Shown: piece by piece, positions 7,983 through 16,583 of the stretch
Layout: each line of letters opens with the position of its first letter
Position numbering within the stretch: position 1 is the first letter of the stretch
Source of the DNA: an uncultured Clostridia bacterium
GTDB taxonomy: Bacteria > Bacillota > Clostridia > Oscillospirales > Oscillospiraceae
NCBI GenBank assembly: GCA_946186375.1
Contig: CAMHMZ010000001.1
Span: 186,001 to 250,000 of the forward strand
DNA length: 64,000 nucleotides
Reading direction: 5' to 3'
Notes under the pieces: model-generated
What the model was told of the DNA's origin: nothing
Databases searched by the model: none
Seen by the model: only the letters and a program-made list of their open reading frames with translations
Program-made: the position numbers and the translations under genes

Positions 7983-8596
7983 ACTGGTACTGCCCAAATT
8001 GCAAAAAGGAAAAGCGCTTTGCAAGACCGGCCGTAGATGTCGTTGGTTACGCGACGACCGGGCGCGTGTATAAGTGCTGGAAATGCGGCGCAGAGCTGCG
8101 CACAAGCAGATTCAAAAAGGTAAACGCGGCAGAATATGCCCAGAGGCAAATCATGCGCGGATGTGAGCTCGTCAAGGCTGAGAAGACTGGATATGTCATC
8201 GCCAGAGAGGTGATGCAGCAGGAAAGCTTCACTGTCTGGACCGAGAATGGTAACGTCGAGGGTCACGAGACAGCCGATATCGGCGAATTCATTCTAACGC
8301 GGGCCAACAAAAACGGATCTCCGGTCATTGATAAGGCCGGGCACACGAATTCATGGAAAGTCACCAGAGAAAAGTTCGTAGCGAAGTACGACGCTGAGCA
8401 TCCGATCGCTGACGGTGTTTACAAGCCGGCTGGCGGGGAACAGACGTTCGTAAAAGTAACTGACGATATTTGTTTCACTGCTCCTTGGGGAGAAGTGCAG
8501 AACATCATCTCCGGCGGCTACCTGAATGTAACCGATCCAAAAGATGTCTACGGAATCGCCGCTGAGGAGTTCGCGGAAACCTATACCATTTTCTAA
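7979..8596 (+). CDS. Zinc-ribbon protein with PGDYG-like region
   Basis: 205 aa. It begins with a zinc ribbon (CPNC near residue 4, CWKC near 36), and two similar beta-rich regions follow: EFILTRANKNGSPVIDKAG then WKVTREKFVAKYD, resembling PGDYG-type phage domains, and a related FVKVTDDICFTAPWG stretch. Last gene of the operon, followed by a terminator. Function unknown. Confidence 0.65.
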   Translation: MNWYCPNCKKEKRFARPAVDVVGYATTGRVYKCWKCGAELRTSRFKKVNAAEYAQRQIMRGCELVKAEKTGYVIAREVMQQESFTVWTENGNVEGHETADIGEFILTRANKNGSPVIDKAGHTNSWKVTREKFVAKYDAEHPIADGVYKPAGGEQTFVKVTDDICFTAPWGEVQNIISGGYLNVTDPKDVYGIAAEEFAETYTIF

Positions 8597-8605
8597 AAAA
8601 AGAAG

Positions 8606-8635
8606 AGCCGTCAGCGCAAACTGACGGCTTTTTTT
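8606..8635 (+). terminator. Bidirectional terminator between convergent genes
   Basis: AGCCGTCAG pairs with CTGACGGCT around a 6-nt loop, with a T-run after it on the + strand and an A-run before it. It can serve both the + strand operon and the - strand HU gene. Confidence 0.85.
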
Positions 8636-8658
8636 GCGTTCCGAGTAAAACAAGAAGC

Positions 8659-8931
8659 TTAGTTTACCTTAGTCTTGAAGGCTTTGGCCGGTTTGAAGAC
8701 GGGCGTGTTGCTGGCGGCGAACTCCATGGCCTCGCCGGTGGCGGGATTGCGGCCCTGCCGCGCGTCACGATGCTTCAAAGAGAAAACGCCGAATCCATAG
8801 ATGGACACGTCTTCGTCTTTAGCAACAGAGTCGGCGATGGTGGAGAACACGTTCTCCAGGATCTCTGCTGCCTGCTTCTGAGTGAGACCGTGATCGGCCG
8901 CAATTTTCTTAGCAAGATCGTTTTTGTTCAT
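8659..8931 (-). CDS. hup: HU-family DNA-binding protein
   Basis: 90 aa, the usual HU length. It shows the N-terminal helical pair MNKNDLAKKIA, GFGVFSLKHRDARQGRNP at the base of the beta arm, and FKPAKAFKTKVN at the end. HU bends and compacts DNA as a dimer. The start at 8931 follows GAGGAG on the - strand; a longer frame upstream is not needed. It is one of only two - strand genes and has an ordinary TATACT promoter. Confidence 0.95.
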   Translation of the reverse strand: MNKNDLAKKIAADHGLTQKQAAEILENVFSTIADSVAKDEDVSIYGFGVFSLKHRDARQGRNPATGEAMEFAASNTPVFKPAKAFKTKVN

Positions 8932-8973
8932 AATATATCTCCTCAAACGTTTATTTTTTGCGCTTGCGCAAGG

Positions 8974-9003
8974 ATAGTATAGCAGAAACGCATATGTTTT
9001 GCA
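8974..9003 (-). promoter_or_regulatory. Canonical promoter of the HU gene
   Basis: On the - strand: TTGCAA, a 17-nt spacer and TATACT, about 45 nt upstream of the HU start. Confidence 0.7.
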
Positions 9004-9063
9004 ACCACCCCACCAAAAGCAGTGTTTTTTAGGCTAGTGCGTCAAAAACAAGCCTGTTTTGGT

Positions 9064-9091
9064 TTGCGGAAATGAACGCAAAATGGTAAAA
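9064..9091 (+). promoter_or_regulatory. GTAAAA-class promoter of ligA
   Basis: TTGCGG (9064-9069), 16 nt, GTAAAA followed by T (9086-9092). The leader is short and has no hairpin. Confidence 0.6.
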
Positions 9092-9130
9092 TAGAATGCA
9101 GAAACAATCGGTGAATTTGGAGGCAAAAGC

Positions 9131-11137
9131 ATGGAAAAACTTGAGCGTATGCAGCAGCTCATTGACGAGCTAAATAAAGCTTCTGAGGCATATTACGGCG
9201 GCAAGGAAGAGATCATGTCCAACTTCGAGTGGGATGCCAAGTTCGACGAACTGACAAAACTCGAAGCGGAGACGGGGGAAACCCTGCCGAACAGCCCGAC
9301 GCAGAACGTCAGCACGGCCGAAGAGCAGACTCCTGCAGGCCAGAAGGTAAAGCATGAATATCCAGCTCTTTCCCTGGCAAAAACGAAGAAGGTAGAAGAC
9401 CTTCAGAAATGGGCCGCAGATAGACCTGTGTGGCTTTCTTGGAAGCTCGACGGGTTAACCTCAGTGTTGACGTATTCGGAGCAAAAAAACGAGTCTGGGG
9501 CCTCTCAGAGCGTCCTGACGCAAATTGCCACACGCGGCAATGGGACGGTCGGAAATGATATCACGTATATGCAGGACGTGATCAAAGGTATTCCGAAGAC
9601 TCTTCCGCACGGCGGACATGTGGTGGTGCGCGGCGAGGTGATCATCACGTATCCCGACTTCAAAGAGATCAACGCGGCGCTTCCTGCTGATGAACAGTAT
9701 GCAAACCCGCGCAACTTAGCTTCCGGCACGCTGTCTCTTGACCAATCTCGTCTGGCTGATGTAAAAGCACGCCGTGTACAGTTCGTTGCTTTCACGTTGG
9801 TTCATATCGACGAAGAGATTACGTCGTGGGGCGAACGGATGGATTATCTCGATCAGTGCGGCTTTAACACGGTAGAGCATGAGGCTACCACGGCAGAGAT
9901 GCTGCCTGACACAGTAGCAAAGTGGACAGAACGGGCAGAAAGTCCTGAAATGATTTATCCCGTTGATGGGCTTGTCATCGCCTATGATGATACGGAGTAT
10001 GCTTCTACAGGAAGCGTAACTGGGCATCATGCAGAGCGCGCTGGGCTGGCATTCAAATGGCAGGATGAGGTGGCTGTGTCGACGCTGCGGGATATCGAAT
10101 GGTCGTGCGGCGCCACTACGATCACGCCGGTCGCAATTTTTGATCCTGTGCAGTTGGAAGGCACAACGGTGAGTCGAGCCTCGCTGGTGAACATCAGTGA
10201 GATGGAACGTCTTGGGATAGGGGAGAACGGAAATACCGAACTTCAGATCATCAAGGCAAACAAGATTATTCCGAAGTGCGTCGGTGTCACCAAAGCGATT
10301 GGTAAGTTTACGGTACCAACTCATTGTTCTGTATGTGGTGCGCCAACAGTCGTCACGCTTGGCGTCAGCAGTGTGAAGACACTCAAATGCACCAATCAGG
10401 ATTGCGCGGCAAAAAACCTGAAGAAGTACGAGCGTTTTGTTAGCAAGATTGGCATGGATATTGATGGACTCTCCATTGAAACGCTCCGTGACTTTATTGC
10501 TGCGGGTATGATTCACAGCTTTGCGGATATCTTCCGGCTCGATCAGTATGCGGACAAGATCCGCGTGATGGACGGCTTCGGTCAGAAGAGCTGCGACAAC
10601 CTGATGGCTGCAATTGAGAAATCTCGCAAGAACGTGGATCCGATCCGCTTTATTACAGCGCTTTGCATTCCGCAGATCGGCGCTGATGCTGCGAAGAAGA
10701 TTATTGAGGCATGCGGCTGGAGCGTATTTTTGGATCGGGTGGACATCGGCTATGGCTTTGCGGATGTCGATGGCATTGGCGAAGAGAGGTCCAATGCGAT
10801 CCGCCAGTGGTTTGGAAAAGGCGTCAACTATTCTGTGTTCAACGAGCTGCTGCAGATCCTCGATATCGTCAATGTCGGCGCCAAGCTGGATAACGGCGGC
10901 AGCTGTGAGGGGCTGACTTTCGTGATCACAGGAGATGTGCATCATTTCCAGAACCGCGACGCGTTCAAGGCTTTCGTAGAAGAGAACGGCGGGAAGGTCG
11001 CCGGGAGCGTGTCCAAGAAAACGAGCTATCTGGTCAATAACGATGCTGCATCGGCTTCGTCAAAGAACAAAAAGGCTCACGAGCTCAATATTCCAGTTAT
11101 TACGGAAGACGAGTTCGTCCAGAAGTTTGTAAACTGA
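9131..11137 (+). CDS. ligA: NAD+-dependent DNA ligase
   Basis: 668 aa, full length. Ia region (1-65), adenylation domain with K105 in SWKLDGL, OB fold, a four-cysteine zinc finger (about 399-423, CSVCGAP through CTNQDC), helix-hairpin-helix repeats (about 440-570) and a C-terminal BRCT domain (about 593-668, GLTFVITGDV). It seals nicks with NAD+. GGAGG precedes ATG 9131. A mobile element with its own LigA plus topoisomerase III suggests partly independent replication or repair. Confidence 0.97.
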   Translation: MEKLERMQQLIDELNKASEAYYGGKEEIMSNFEWDAKFDELTKLEAETGETLPNSPTQNVSTAEEQTPAGQKVKHEYPALSLAKTKKVEDLQKWAADRPVWLSWKLDGLTSVLTYSEQKNESGASQSVLTQIATRGNGTVGNDITYMQDVIKGIPKTLPHGGHVVVRGEVIITYPDFKEINAALPADEQYANPRNLASGTLSLDQSRLADVKARRVQFVAFTLVHIDEEITSWGERMDYLDQCGFNTVEHEATTAEMLPDTVAKWTERAESPEMIYPVDGLVIAYDDTEYASTGSVTGHHAERAGLAFKWQDEVAVSTLRDIEWSCGATTITPVAIFDPVQLEGTTVSRASLVNISEMERLGIGENGNTELQIIKANKIIPKCVGVTKAIGKFTVPTHCSVCGAPTVVTLGVSSVKTLKCTNQDCAAKNLKKYERFVSKIGMDIDGLSIETLRDFIAAGMIHSFADIFRLDQYADKIRVMDGFGQKSCDNLMAAIEKSRKNVDPIRFITALCIPQIGADAAKKIIEACGWSVFLDRVDIGYGFADVDGIGEERSNAIRQWFGKGVNYSVFNELLQILDIVNVGAKLDNGGSCEGLTFVITGDVHHFQNRDAFKAFVEENGGKVAGSVSKKTSYLVNNDAASASSKNKKAHELNIPVITEDEFVQKFVN

Positions 11138-11152
11138 ACCTGAGGAGATCGA

Positions 11153-11203
11153 ATGCGTAAAAAACGTAGAGGTTTGCGGGGAAGAGAAGATCATCGCTGG
11201 TAA
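11153..11203 (+). CDS. Possible 16-residue basic peptide
   Basis: GAGGAG, 6 nt, then an ATG frame rich in Lys and Arg (MRKKRRGLRGREDHRW) ends before a terminator. The ribosome binding site is good, but nothing else supports it. Confidence 0.25.
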   Translation: MRKKRRGLRGREDHRW

Positions 11204-11230
11204 ATCGTAAAGTATCCTTGAGAAAAAGAA

Positions 11231-11259
11231 AGACACGGGGAGCCTCCCTGTGTCTTTTT
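11231..11259 (+). terminator. Terminator of the ligA unit
   Basis: An AGACACGGGGA/TCCCTGTGTCT stem of 11 bp with a 3-nt loop, followed by five T. Confidence 0.9.
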
Positions 11260-11304
11260 GTGTTGTCTGCTGGCGAGCGAGATCACGCATGGCAGACCAA
11301 AAAA

Positions 11305-11580
11305 TCAATTCTGCAGGAATGCAAGAACCTCATCCATGCTTTTGCCGCTTTTCTCGATAGCGTTGTAGATGACTGCTCTTTCGGCCTCAGCTTTCTTTGC
11401 CGCTTCGACCATAAGCTCACGCTCTTTGGCTTTGCGGAGCTTGCGAAGTTCTGCCTTTTTGGACTTCAGATCTGCCGAAAGCTTTTCGACTTCCGCGGAT
11501 ATTGTCGCAATTTTCATATCAAGATTCTCATTGGTTGCAGCGATCTGCCTCCTGTTTTTGGACCCTTTTGGTCTTGGCAT
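11305..11580 (-). CDS. Small coiled-coil protein, MPRPKGSKN start
   Basis: 91 aa. A basic N-terminus (MPRPKGSKNRR) is followed by a long heptad-rich, Lys/Glu-rich coiled coil (about 20-70) and a conserved-looking tail AIEKSGKSMDEVLAFLQN. Small proteins of this pattern are frequent on clostridial phages and plasmids, and the basic head suggests nucleic-acid contact (inference). GGAG lies 8 nt before the start. Confidence 0.75.
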   Translation of the reverse strand: MPRPKGSKNRRQIAATNENLDMKIATISAEVEKLSADLKSKKAELRKLRKAKERELMVEAAKKAEAERAVIYNAIEKSGKSMDEVLAFLQN

Positions 11581-11612
11581 AGTGGTTTCTCCTTTGCACG
11601 TGTGATGTGAAA

Positions 11613-11641
11613 ATTATATATCGATAGGGGAAGATAGTCAA
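11613..11641 (-). promoter_or_regulatory. Canonical promoter of the coiled-coil gene
   Basis: On the - strand: TTGACT, 17 nt, TATAAT. It is a textbook sigma-A promoter, in contrast to the GTAAAA boxes on the + strand. Confidence 0.8.
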
Positions 11642-11707
11642 AGAAAAAGTTTCGACGGTATGCGACGAAGAAATACCACAACAATCCAAAACAAAATGCC
11701 TGATATA

Positions 11708-11736
11708 GACAGCTTGCAAAAAGCGGGCTGTTTTTC
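11708..11736 (+). terminator. Possible terminator upstream of the surface-protein operon
   Basis: CAGCTTGC and GCGGGCTG can pair over 8 bp (two G-U) around AAAAA, followed by five T. No + strand gene lies directly upstream, so it may block read-through. Confidence 0.45.
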
Positions 11737-11756
11737 CATTTTAGGCAAAAAATGAG

Positions 11757-11784
11757 TTGACAAACACAACCGCTAACAGTAATA
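11757..11784 (+). promoter_or_regulatory. GTAAAA-class promoter (GTAATA variant)
   Basis: TTGACA (11757-11762), 16 nt, GTAATA (11779-11784), 35-65 nt upstream of the TTG start at 11826. No U-run hairpin in the leader. Confidence 0.6.
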
Positions 11785-11825
11785 ACATGCCAAACAAAAG
11801 ACTATGTTTTGCGGAGGTTTTTAAA

Positions 11826-12860
11826 TTGAAAAACGAAAAAAACTCGGGTTCAGGGCTACCTATTCCTGTGTATTTCACGTTTGCGCTGTTTGCTGTGCTG
11901 ATCGTCCTTACAATTTACGTGATCATCCCGTTCGCAAAAGCTATTCCGAAAGGCAGCAAACAACCGTGTTTATTTCACGAATGGCAAGAAGCGACCTGCG
12001 TGAAGCCGGAGACGTGCAAAAAATGCGGTGCAACGCGCGGCGTTCCGCTCGGTGAGGATCATATTTGGGGCGACTGGGAGGAAATGAAGCCGCCTTCCTG
12101 CAACGCAAACGGTTATGCGACCAGAGAGTGCTCCAGGTGTCATGAACGCGAGACAAAGCGTCTGGAGATGCTTGAACATGACTATGGCGAGTGGAAGGTT
12201 GAATCGAACCCAACGTGCGAGACAGAGGGAGCAGAGGCACGGATCTGCCGTCTTTGTGGTGAGAAAGAAACAAGGCCTGTGCCCGCATTAGAACACGAAC
12301 CGAAAAAAGAGTGGGTCGATCTCGGCCAGCCGGCTGAAGATAAATGTGGAATTGCTGAACTTTGTTGCAAACTGTGCGGAGAAGTGCTGCAGGAAATCGA
12401 GTACAGTCCGGAGTTGGCGGAGCAAGAGTCTGGCTCGAAAGCAGAACGTTCGAACACGATTGGTGGTTTCAAGGTTTGCGGTACTATGCGCATTTCTGGA
12501 ACAAACACGTATGTTCCGATCCTGGCTGATTATAACGCGGAAACGATCGAAATCGGATTGTGCGTTTCCGAATCGGATCTTCCTGAAAGCTTGATCATCA
12601 GAAATATTTACGGGATACTGTATCATCCGGATTCGCCAAACGACATCTGGAATTTGATCACGAAAAAGGACGCTGTGATCGATATTGATGTTTTCGATAA
12701 AGGCAAAACGCAGTACACATTCAAGAAACTAGTCGGTAATGTTACAGGCGAAAAATACACATTGATGCCGGGTAATGATGATATGGAGATTTTCGCTGTA
12801 AAAGACGGAGATCACAGTTATTACAAGGCTGCCATCTACAAGGAGGATAAAAATGCTTGA
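11826..12860 (+). CDS. Membrane-anchored protein with repeated Cys-rich modules
   Basis: 344 aa from TTG 11826, chosen because GGAGG lies 9 nt upstream. A single transmembrane helix (about 15-37) is followed by tandem modules of the form HxWxxW...P(S/T)C..G...R.C..C...E, for example near residues 77-115 and 117-155. Such repeats are common in exported clostridial proteins. The C-terminal half (about 200-344) is a beta-rich domain not recognised. The first gene of a two-gene membrane operon, it overlaps the next gene by 8 nt. Confidence 0.75.
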   Translation: MKNEKNSGSGLPIPVYFTFALFAVLIVLTIYVIIPFAKAIPKGSKQPCLFHEWQEATCVKPETCKKCGATRGVPLGEDHIWGDWEEMKPPSCNANGYATRECSRCHERETKRLEMLEHDYGEWKVESNPTCETEGAEARICRLCGEKETRPVPALEHEPKKEWVDLGQPAEDKCGIAELCCKLCGEVLQEIEYSPELAEQESGSKAERSNTIGGFKVCGTMRISGTNTYVPILADYNAETIEIGLCVSESDLPESLIIRNIYGILYHPDSPNDIWNLITKKDAVIDIDVFDKGKTQYTFKKLVGNVTGEKYTLMPGNDDMEIFAVKDGDHSYYKAAIYKEDKNA

Positions 12861-13431
12861 GAAAATCAAAAATTTTGCGAACGACACGAAGAACGAGCGC
12901 TATGTATCGATCGTCTTGATTGTACTGGTGCTCATGATCGCCCTGTTGCTTTCCTCGGGGAGGCCTCGGACCGAAAAGAAGCCGCAGAGCGAAACGGCCG
13001 ATCAGATCTTATATGTCGCCGAAATGAACGGCAGAGATACCGTTGTGGATGAAGACGGAAGAGTGGCGTACGGTTATACGCTCGACAAGAAGGGAAACAT
13101 TGTCTCTGAGGAATCAAAGAAGGCGGTTGTGAAGAAAAAGGATGTTCAGAAAGCTATCATCATCGAAGTCGAAGTTACGCCAATTCCTGTCGCGCAGGAG
13201 CCTGTGAATTTGAATCCGCAGGAAGAAAAGTCAGAGTTCCCATTTGCTGCTAAAATCAGCAAAGCCGGAGTGAGACTTCGTTCATTGGCTACGACAGAAG
13301 CACGCATTCTGAAAGAGTTTGCAGAGGGCGAGTCTGTTGAAGTTATTGATGTGGAAGGCGAGTGGTACAAAGTCCGCTGCGGTACTTTAGAAGGGTTCGT
13401 TGTGAACAGTTATGTGCTGAAAGTGCGCTAA
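12853..13431 (+). CDS. Membrane-anchored SH3b-domain protein
   Basis: 192 aa. N-terminal cytoplasmic segment, one transmembrane helix (about 18-36), a Pro/Glu-rich linker and a C-terminal bacterial SH3 domain (about 130-192: GVRLRSLATTEARILKEFAE, then WYKVRC and GFVVNSYV). SH3b domains usually bind peptidoglycan. With the preceding Cys-repeat protein it likely acts at the cell surface. Confidence 0.85.
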   Translation: MLEKIKNFANDTKNERYVSIVLIVLVLMIALLLSSGRPRTEKKPQSETADQILYVAEMNGRDTVVDEDGRVAYGYTLDKKGNIVSEESKKAVVKKKDVQKAIIIEVEVTPIPVAQEPVNLNPQEEKSEFPFAAKISKAGVRLRSLATTEARILKEFAEGESVEVIDVEGEWYKVRCGTLEGFVVNSYVLKVR

Positions 13432-13446
13432 AATTTACTTGTGTCC

Positions 13447-13552
13447 ATATGCGCCATTCAGAATTGACGGAAAGCGCAATAATAGGTAATATCAGAAATG
13501 CATATAGCACAAGAAAAAAGCAGTCGGCTTATCAGAGCTGGCTGTTTTTTTA
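13447..13552 (+). promoter_or_regulatory. Promoter-leader cassette (GTAATA) with terminator-like hairpin
   Basis: ATATGCGCC (13447-13455), TTGACG (13464-13469), 16 nt, GTAATA (13486-13491), 12 nt, ATAGCACA (13504-13511), then an 8-bp CAGTCGGC/GCTGGCTG hairpin (13521-13544) and eight T. A full example of the recurrent design. Confidence 0.75.
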
Positions 13553-13614
13553 ACATTTTTTTGGAGGCATGTGCTGTTTGTTTTGACCGTAAAAGAAGAA
13601 AGAAGGGAAATAAA

Positions 13615-14091
13615 ATGAGCATCTGTGGAAGTTGCCCCCTCTATTGGGCAGAATCGCACGGCTTGCCGAAGAGCATGGAGTGCGCCGGGAACGAACCGCA
13701 TGAGGATTGCGTGGAACGCTTGCAGGATTACATCGACAAGCTGAACACTGTCATCCGGGACATGGGCATCAAGCTCGCTGAGAACGAGTGGCAGTGGCAC
13801 GAAACCGAGCGTGACGTGTGGCTGAGTCATCATGATTGGCCGCGTGATATCACGTGGGCAATTATTCGTGTTCTTGTCACAAAAAATCGCAAAAATACAG
13901 GGTGGCTGCAAACGGTTGCCCAGTATGAGGTCAGCTTCATGCGGACCGACACTAAGAGCTTCTGTTCGCAAGATGTCTGGCAGAACAAGGTTCCTGTCAA
14001 GGTGTGCGATACCATGGACCAAGCAAAAACGTGGGTCTACGAGAACCACGAGAATTACATCAAGAAAAGAGAGAAAAGCAAAGATGCCTAA
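13615..14091 (+). CDS. Hypothetical protein with N-terminal Cys motif
   Basis: 158 aa. It starts MSICGSCPLYWAESHGLP with paired cysteines and another Cys near 21 and 29, which may bind a metal. A Trp-rich centre and an AKTWVYENHENYIKK tail follow. The ATG at 13615 follows AAGGGAAATAA. It overlaps the next gene by 8 nt. Not recognised. Confidence 0.7.
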   Translation: MSICGSCPLYWAESHGLPKSMECAGNEPHEDCVERLQDYIDKLNTVIRDMGIKLAENEWQWHETERDVWLSHHDWPRDITWAIIRVLVTKNRKNTGWLQTVAQYEVSFMRTDTKSFCSQDVWQNKVPVKVCDTMDQAKTWVYENHENYIKKREKSKDA

Positions 14092-14710
14092 CTGGTGCAT
14101 GACCATGGTTGGTGTAAAAGCCAACGCGAATGACGAAGCTGCTGTGAATCAGCTCAAGGCTCTCCGCGAAGAGGCTGAGAGCGTGCTGAATAAGAGCGCG
14201 CAGGGATCTGATCCGGGTTGGATCGGCATGCTCCTTTTGGATCATGGCAAAGATCCTTCCAACATCAGCTGCCGTGGTTTTCTGAGCGACGTGTTCGAGA
14301 CGACTGTGAAAGGCGACACCATGTATTTCGTCATCGACGAAAATGATGCGTGGGGCCCGAAGCAGGAACTCTGGGATGCGGTCATGGAGCTTCCTGCGTA
14401 CGACAAGCTGTCGTATGTGATAAGAGCCGAGGAAGCCAGCTGTGAGGTGTTTGTCAACACCGATGACAGCGGCGAGATTTTTCCGGAGCTCTATATCCTG
14501 GACTACAGCATGAAACTTCCTGCAGACGGGAAGTGGGCTGATGACTACGTTTATTACGAGTCCATCACTGACCTGCTCAACGACTGCAAGACACTCTTCG
14601 GAGTGGAAGGCAGAAGCTTTGACGATCTTTACAGGAAGTTGAACGCTTATGCTGACGACCACAGCGATAGTGTCGAACGGTTGAGCGTTCATCAGTTCGA
14701 GCATTGCTGA
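14084..14710 (+). CDS. YubB/Api92-like ferredoxin-fold protein
   Basis: 208 aa. The MPNWCMTMVGV start is the hallmark of the YubB ferredoxin-like (DUF1281/Api92-type) family of plasmids and phages. The rest is acidic, with WGPKQELWDAVMELPAYDK and LYILDYS. A related gene lies at 42920. Function unknown in the family. Confidence 0.65.
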   Translation: MPNWCMTMVGVKANANDEAAVNQLKALREEAESVLNKSAQGSDPGWIGMLLLDHGKDPSNISCRGFLSDVFETTVKGDTMYFVIDENDAWGPKQELWDAVMELPAYDKLSYVIRAEEASCEVFVNTDDSGEIFPELYILDYSMKLPADGKWADDYVYYESITDLLNDCKTLFGVEGRSFDDLYRKLNAYADDHSDSVERLSVHQFEHC

Positions 14711-14724
14711 AAGGAGTCTTTGTA

Positions 14725-14970
14725 ATGGGCCAGTATACACCTGAATGGGTCTGGGAAGCTAAAGCTCGTCAGCTCAACGAGAATTCCAAGATCGGCGATA
14801 TCGTCGATGTGGGATATCTCGGTGAGAACAGCACTCACAACTACCAGAAGGCAGAAATCATCAACATCATCCGCAGCACACGCTATCCAGATGGCACTGT
14901 TGACGGGCGAAAAGAGCCGTTCTACCAGGTTCAGATCCGTTTTGATGACGGATTTGAATGCTGGTGGTGA
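14725..14970 (+). CDS. Hypothetical small protein
   Basis: 81 aa from ATG 14725 with AAGGAG upstream. Beta-rich pattern KIGDIVDVGYLG, then YQVQIRFDDGFECWW, which may be a small barrel. No family recognised. Confidence 0.65.
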   Translation: MGQYTPEWVWEAKARQLNENSKIGDIVDVGYLGENSTHNYQKAEIINIIRSTRYPDGTVDGRKEPFYQVQIRFDDGFECWW

Positions 14971-15008
14971 TGGCCTGAACCAAACAATGTGAAGAAGGAG
15001 ACGAAAAA

Positions 15009-15506
15009 ATGACGTTAGCAAACAACGCAAATATTACGTTCGACGGGGTGATTCCCGAAGAAGTGCTTGAGAAGCTCAATGAGCTCATCGATGAGGACAC
15101 CATGGGCTTCGAGATTGACCTTTCAGGGAAAGCATCTACTCTGGTGATCGAGGAGGCGTGGGGAGATATTTCCGACGACCTCAACGAAATCGTCGAGATT
15201 CTGCGTCCGTACGGCATTAAGCCTCTTGTGGGCGAGTGCAATCGCTACTACGGAGATTACGACGGATATGACGTTTTTGACGGTGTGGCGTTCATCTCCA
15301 TGGACGACGAGGAGTATGGTGCTTGGCTCAATGAGCAGGCACATGCCAAAACCATCGAGGCCGCCAAGAAGGTCGTGGACTACTGCCGGTCTCACAAGGG
15401 AGAGGTCAACGGCGTGTACGGTGTCAAGTGCACGGAAAATCGGGAGTTTATCCCGGCTGAACTGCGTGCGCTGATCGACGAGTTGGAAAAGACACTGCAG
15501 AAATAA
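15009..15506 (+). CDS. Hypothetical acidic protein
   Basis: 165 aa, with AAGGAG upstream. Acidic, mixed alpha/beta; it has EIDLSGKASTLVIEEAW and a YYGDYDGYDVF stretch, with a helical C-terminus. Not recognised. Confidence 0.65.
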   Translation: MTLANNANITFDGVIPEEVLEKLNELIDEDTMGFEIDLSGKASTLVIEEAWGDISDDLNEIVEILRPYGIKPLVGECNRYYGDYDGYDVFDGVAFISMDDEEYGAWLNEQAHAKTIEAAKKVVDYCRSHKGEVNGVYGVKCTENREFIPAELRALIDELEKTLQK

Positions 15507-15519
15507 GGAAGGAGCTAAA

Positions 15520-15702
15520 ATGGCAAGAAAAATCGATACCATGACGGCCGAGGAAATCAAGGCTGTGCTGGAGAATCTCATCTCGTCGGCCGAAACGATC
15601 GACAGATACGAGGATTCTATTTTCACAGACGAGCGTTCCTATGCAAGTTATGAGACCAGAGAAATGGTCGACACTCTGCTGAAACTCGGTGAAGAAGCGT
15701 AA
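15520..15702 (+). CDS. Hypothetical 60-residue protein
   Basis: 60 aa, helical and acidic (TMTAEEIKAVLENLISSAE), with AAGGAG 8 nt before ATG 15520 and 13 nt after the preceding gene, so in the same operon. Not recognised. Confidence 0.6.
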   Translation: MARKIDTMTAEEIKAVLENLISSAETIDRYEDSIFTDERSYASYETREMVDTLLKLGEEA

Positions 15703-15749
15703 TTTCACATTGCGTTACTATCGCAAATAAGGAAGGTGAAAATAATAAA

Positions 15750-16346
15750 ATGGGACTTGATATGCACCTGTACAGACTTGAAAAGCCTGAAAAATCGTCA
15801 GAGGAACTGAGTAAGATGTCGCTGGACGAGCTGAATAACGCTGGTTATACGGTGTTTTTTCAGAACGATCTGCCTGACGACTTCCACCTGATTTGCTGTA
15901 TGGCAAAGAGTGCTGCCGTCACGGCTGAATACATCGACCTGGAAAAGATCTGTGAGGATTACGAAATCCCAGCCGGTTCTCGTATCATCGGAGAATCCTG
16001 CTCGTTTCAGGAGATCGGATACACTTTCAGGCTTCCCAAGGAAGAGCAGTGCGATCAGAAGCACATCGATATTCCGATGGATCAGGTTCGGGCAAAGTAT
16101 GTGTACGAGAAGAAGACGGACGCATACTGCATCAAATGTGAAGAGATTGCTTACTGGAGAAAGCGTTACGACATCCAGAGTGCTCTTCATGACGCGTCTG
16201 AGATAGCAATCCAGAACTGCGGATACTACCCGATGACTGATGATATGTGGGATGCACTCAGAAAGTGGGATAAGAAGACGTACAATCGTTTGGCCCACTA
16301 CAAGTACGACAATTCCTGCATAATCGTGTATCACGAGTGGTATTGA
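15750..16346 (+). CDS. Phage-type MGLDMxLYR family protein
   Basis: 198 aa. The start MGLDMHLYRLEK and the internal EEIAYWRKRYDIQSALHD match a family widespread in phages and mobile elements (MGLDMYL..., VAYWRKAN.IH). The function is unknown. Last gene before a hairpin at 16365. Confidence 0.7.
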   Translation: MGLDMHLYRLEKPEKSSEELSKMSLDELNNAGYTVFFQNDLPDDFHLICCMAKSAAVTAEYIDLEKICEDYEIPAGSRIIGESCSFQEIGYTFRLPKEEQCDQKHIDIPMDQVRAKYVYEKKTDAYCIKCEEIAYWRKRYDIQSALHDASEIAIQNCGYYPMTDDMWDALRKWDKKTYNRLAHYKYDNSCIIVYHEWY

Positions 16347-16364
16347 GTCAAAAGCGTGTGAGGT

Positions 16365-16391
16365 AGGGCTGTCTTTTTTGACGGCCCTTTC
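16365..16391 (+). terminator. Hairpin with T-rich loop
   Basis: A 9-bp AGGGCTGTC/GACGGCCCT stem has a loop of six T and only TTT after it. It is weak as a terminator and could allow partial read-through into the next gene. Confidence 0.5.
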
Positions 16392-16412
16392 AAAAAAGAA
16401 AGGGGAACTTCA

Positions 16413-16565
16413 ATGAAGGTTAAAGATCTGTTGGAAGAGCTGAAAGGCTATGACGCCAACGCGGAGGTTGTCGTTGTCGATTGGAGCAATGGATCGACGT
16501 TCGAGCCGACCATCGGCAGCGACGACGAGGACGAAGGTTCTGCCTATTGCAGAATCGGTATCTGA
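16413..16565 (+). CDS. Small protein of the MKVxDLLEEL...DAEVVV type
   Basis: 50 aa from ATG 16413 with AAAGGGG upstream. MKVKDLLEELKGYDANAEVV is a pattern seen in many short phage and mobile-element proteins; the tail is very acidic (GSDDEDEG). It lies 18 nt before the next gene. Function unknown. Confidence 0.7.
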   Translation: MKVKDLLEELKGYDANAEVVVVDWSNGSTFEPTIGSDDEDEGSAYCRIGI

Positions 16566-16583
16566 GAAGGAAGGAGAACATAT

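Noticed and set aside
9716-10945. 409-codon open frame on the - strand
   Set aside because: It lies entirely inside ligA, has no ribosome binding site and its translation has no recognisable features; it is a shadow of the + strand gene.
11757-11825. Longer N-terminus of the Cys-repeat membrane protein from TTG 11757
   Set aside because: That TTG is the -35 box of the promoter and has no ribosome binding site; TTG 11826 behind GGAGG is the better start.
13569-13586. ATG 13569 with GGAGG as a gene start
   Set aside because: The frame stops after five codons; the gene starts at 13615 in another frame.
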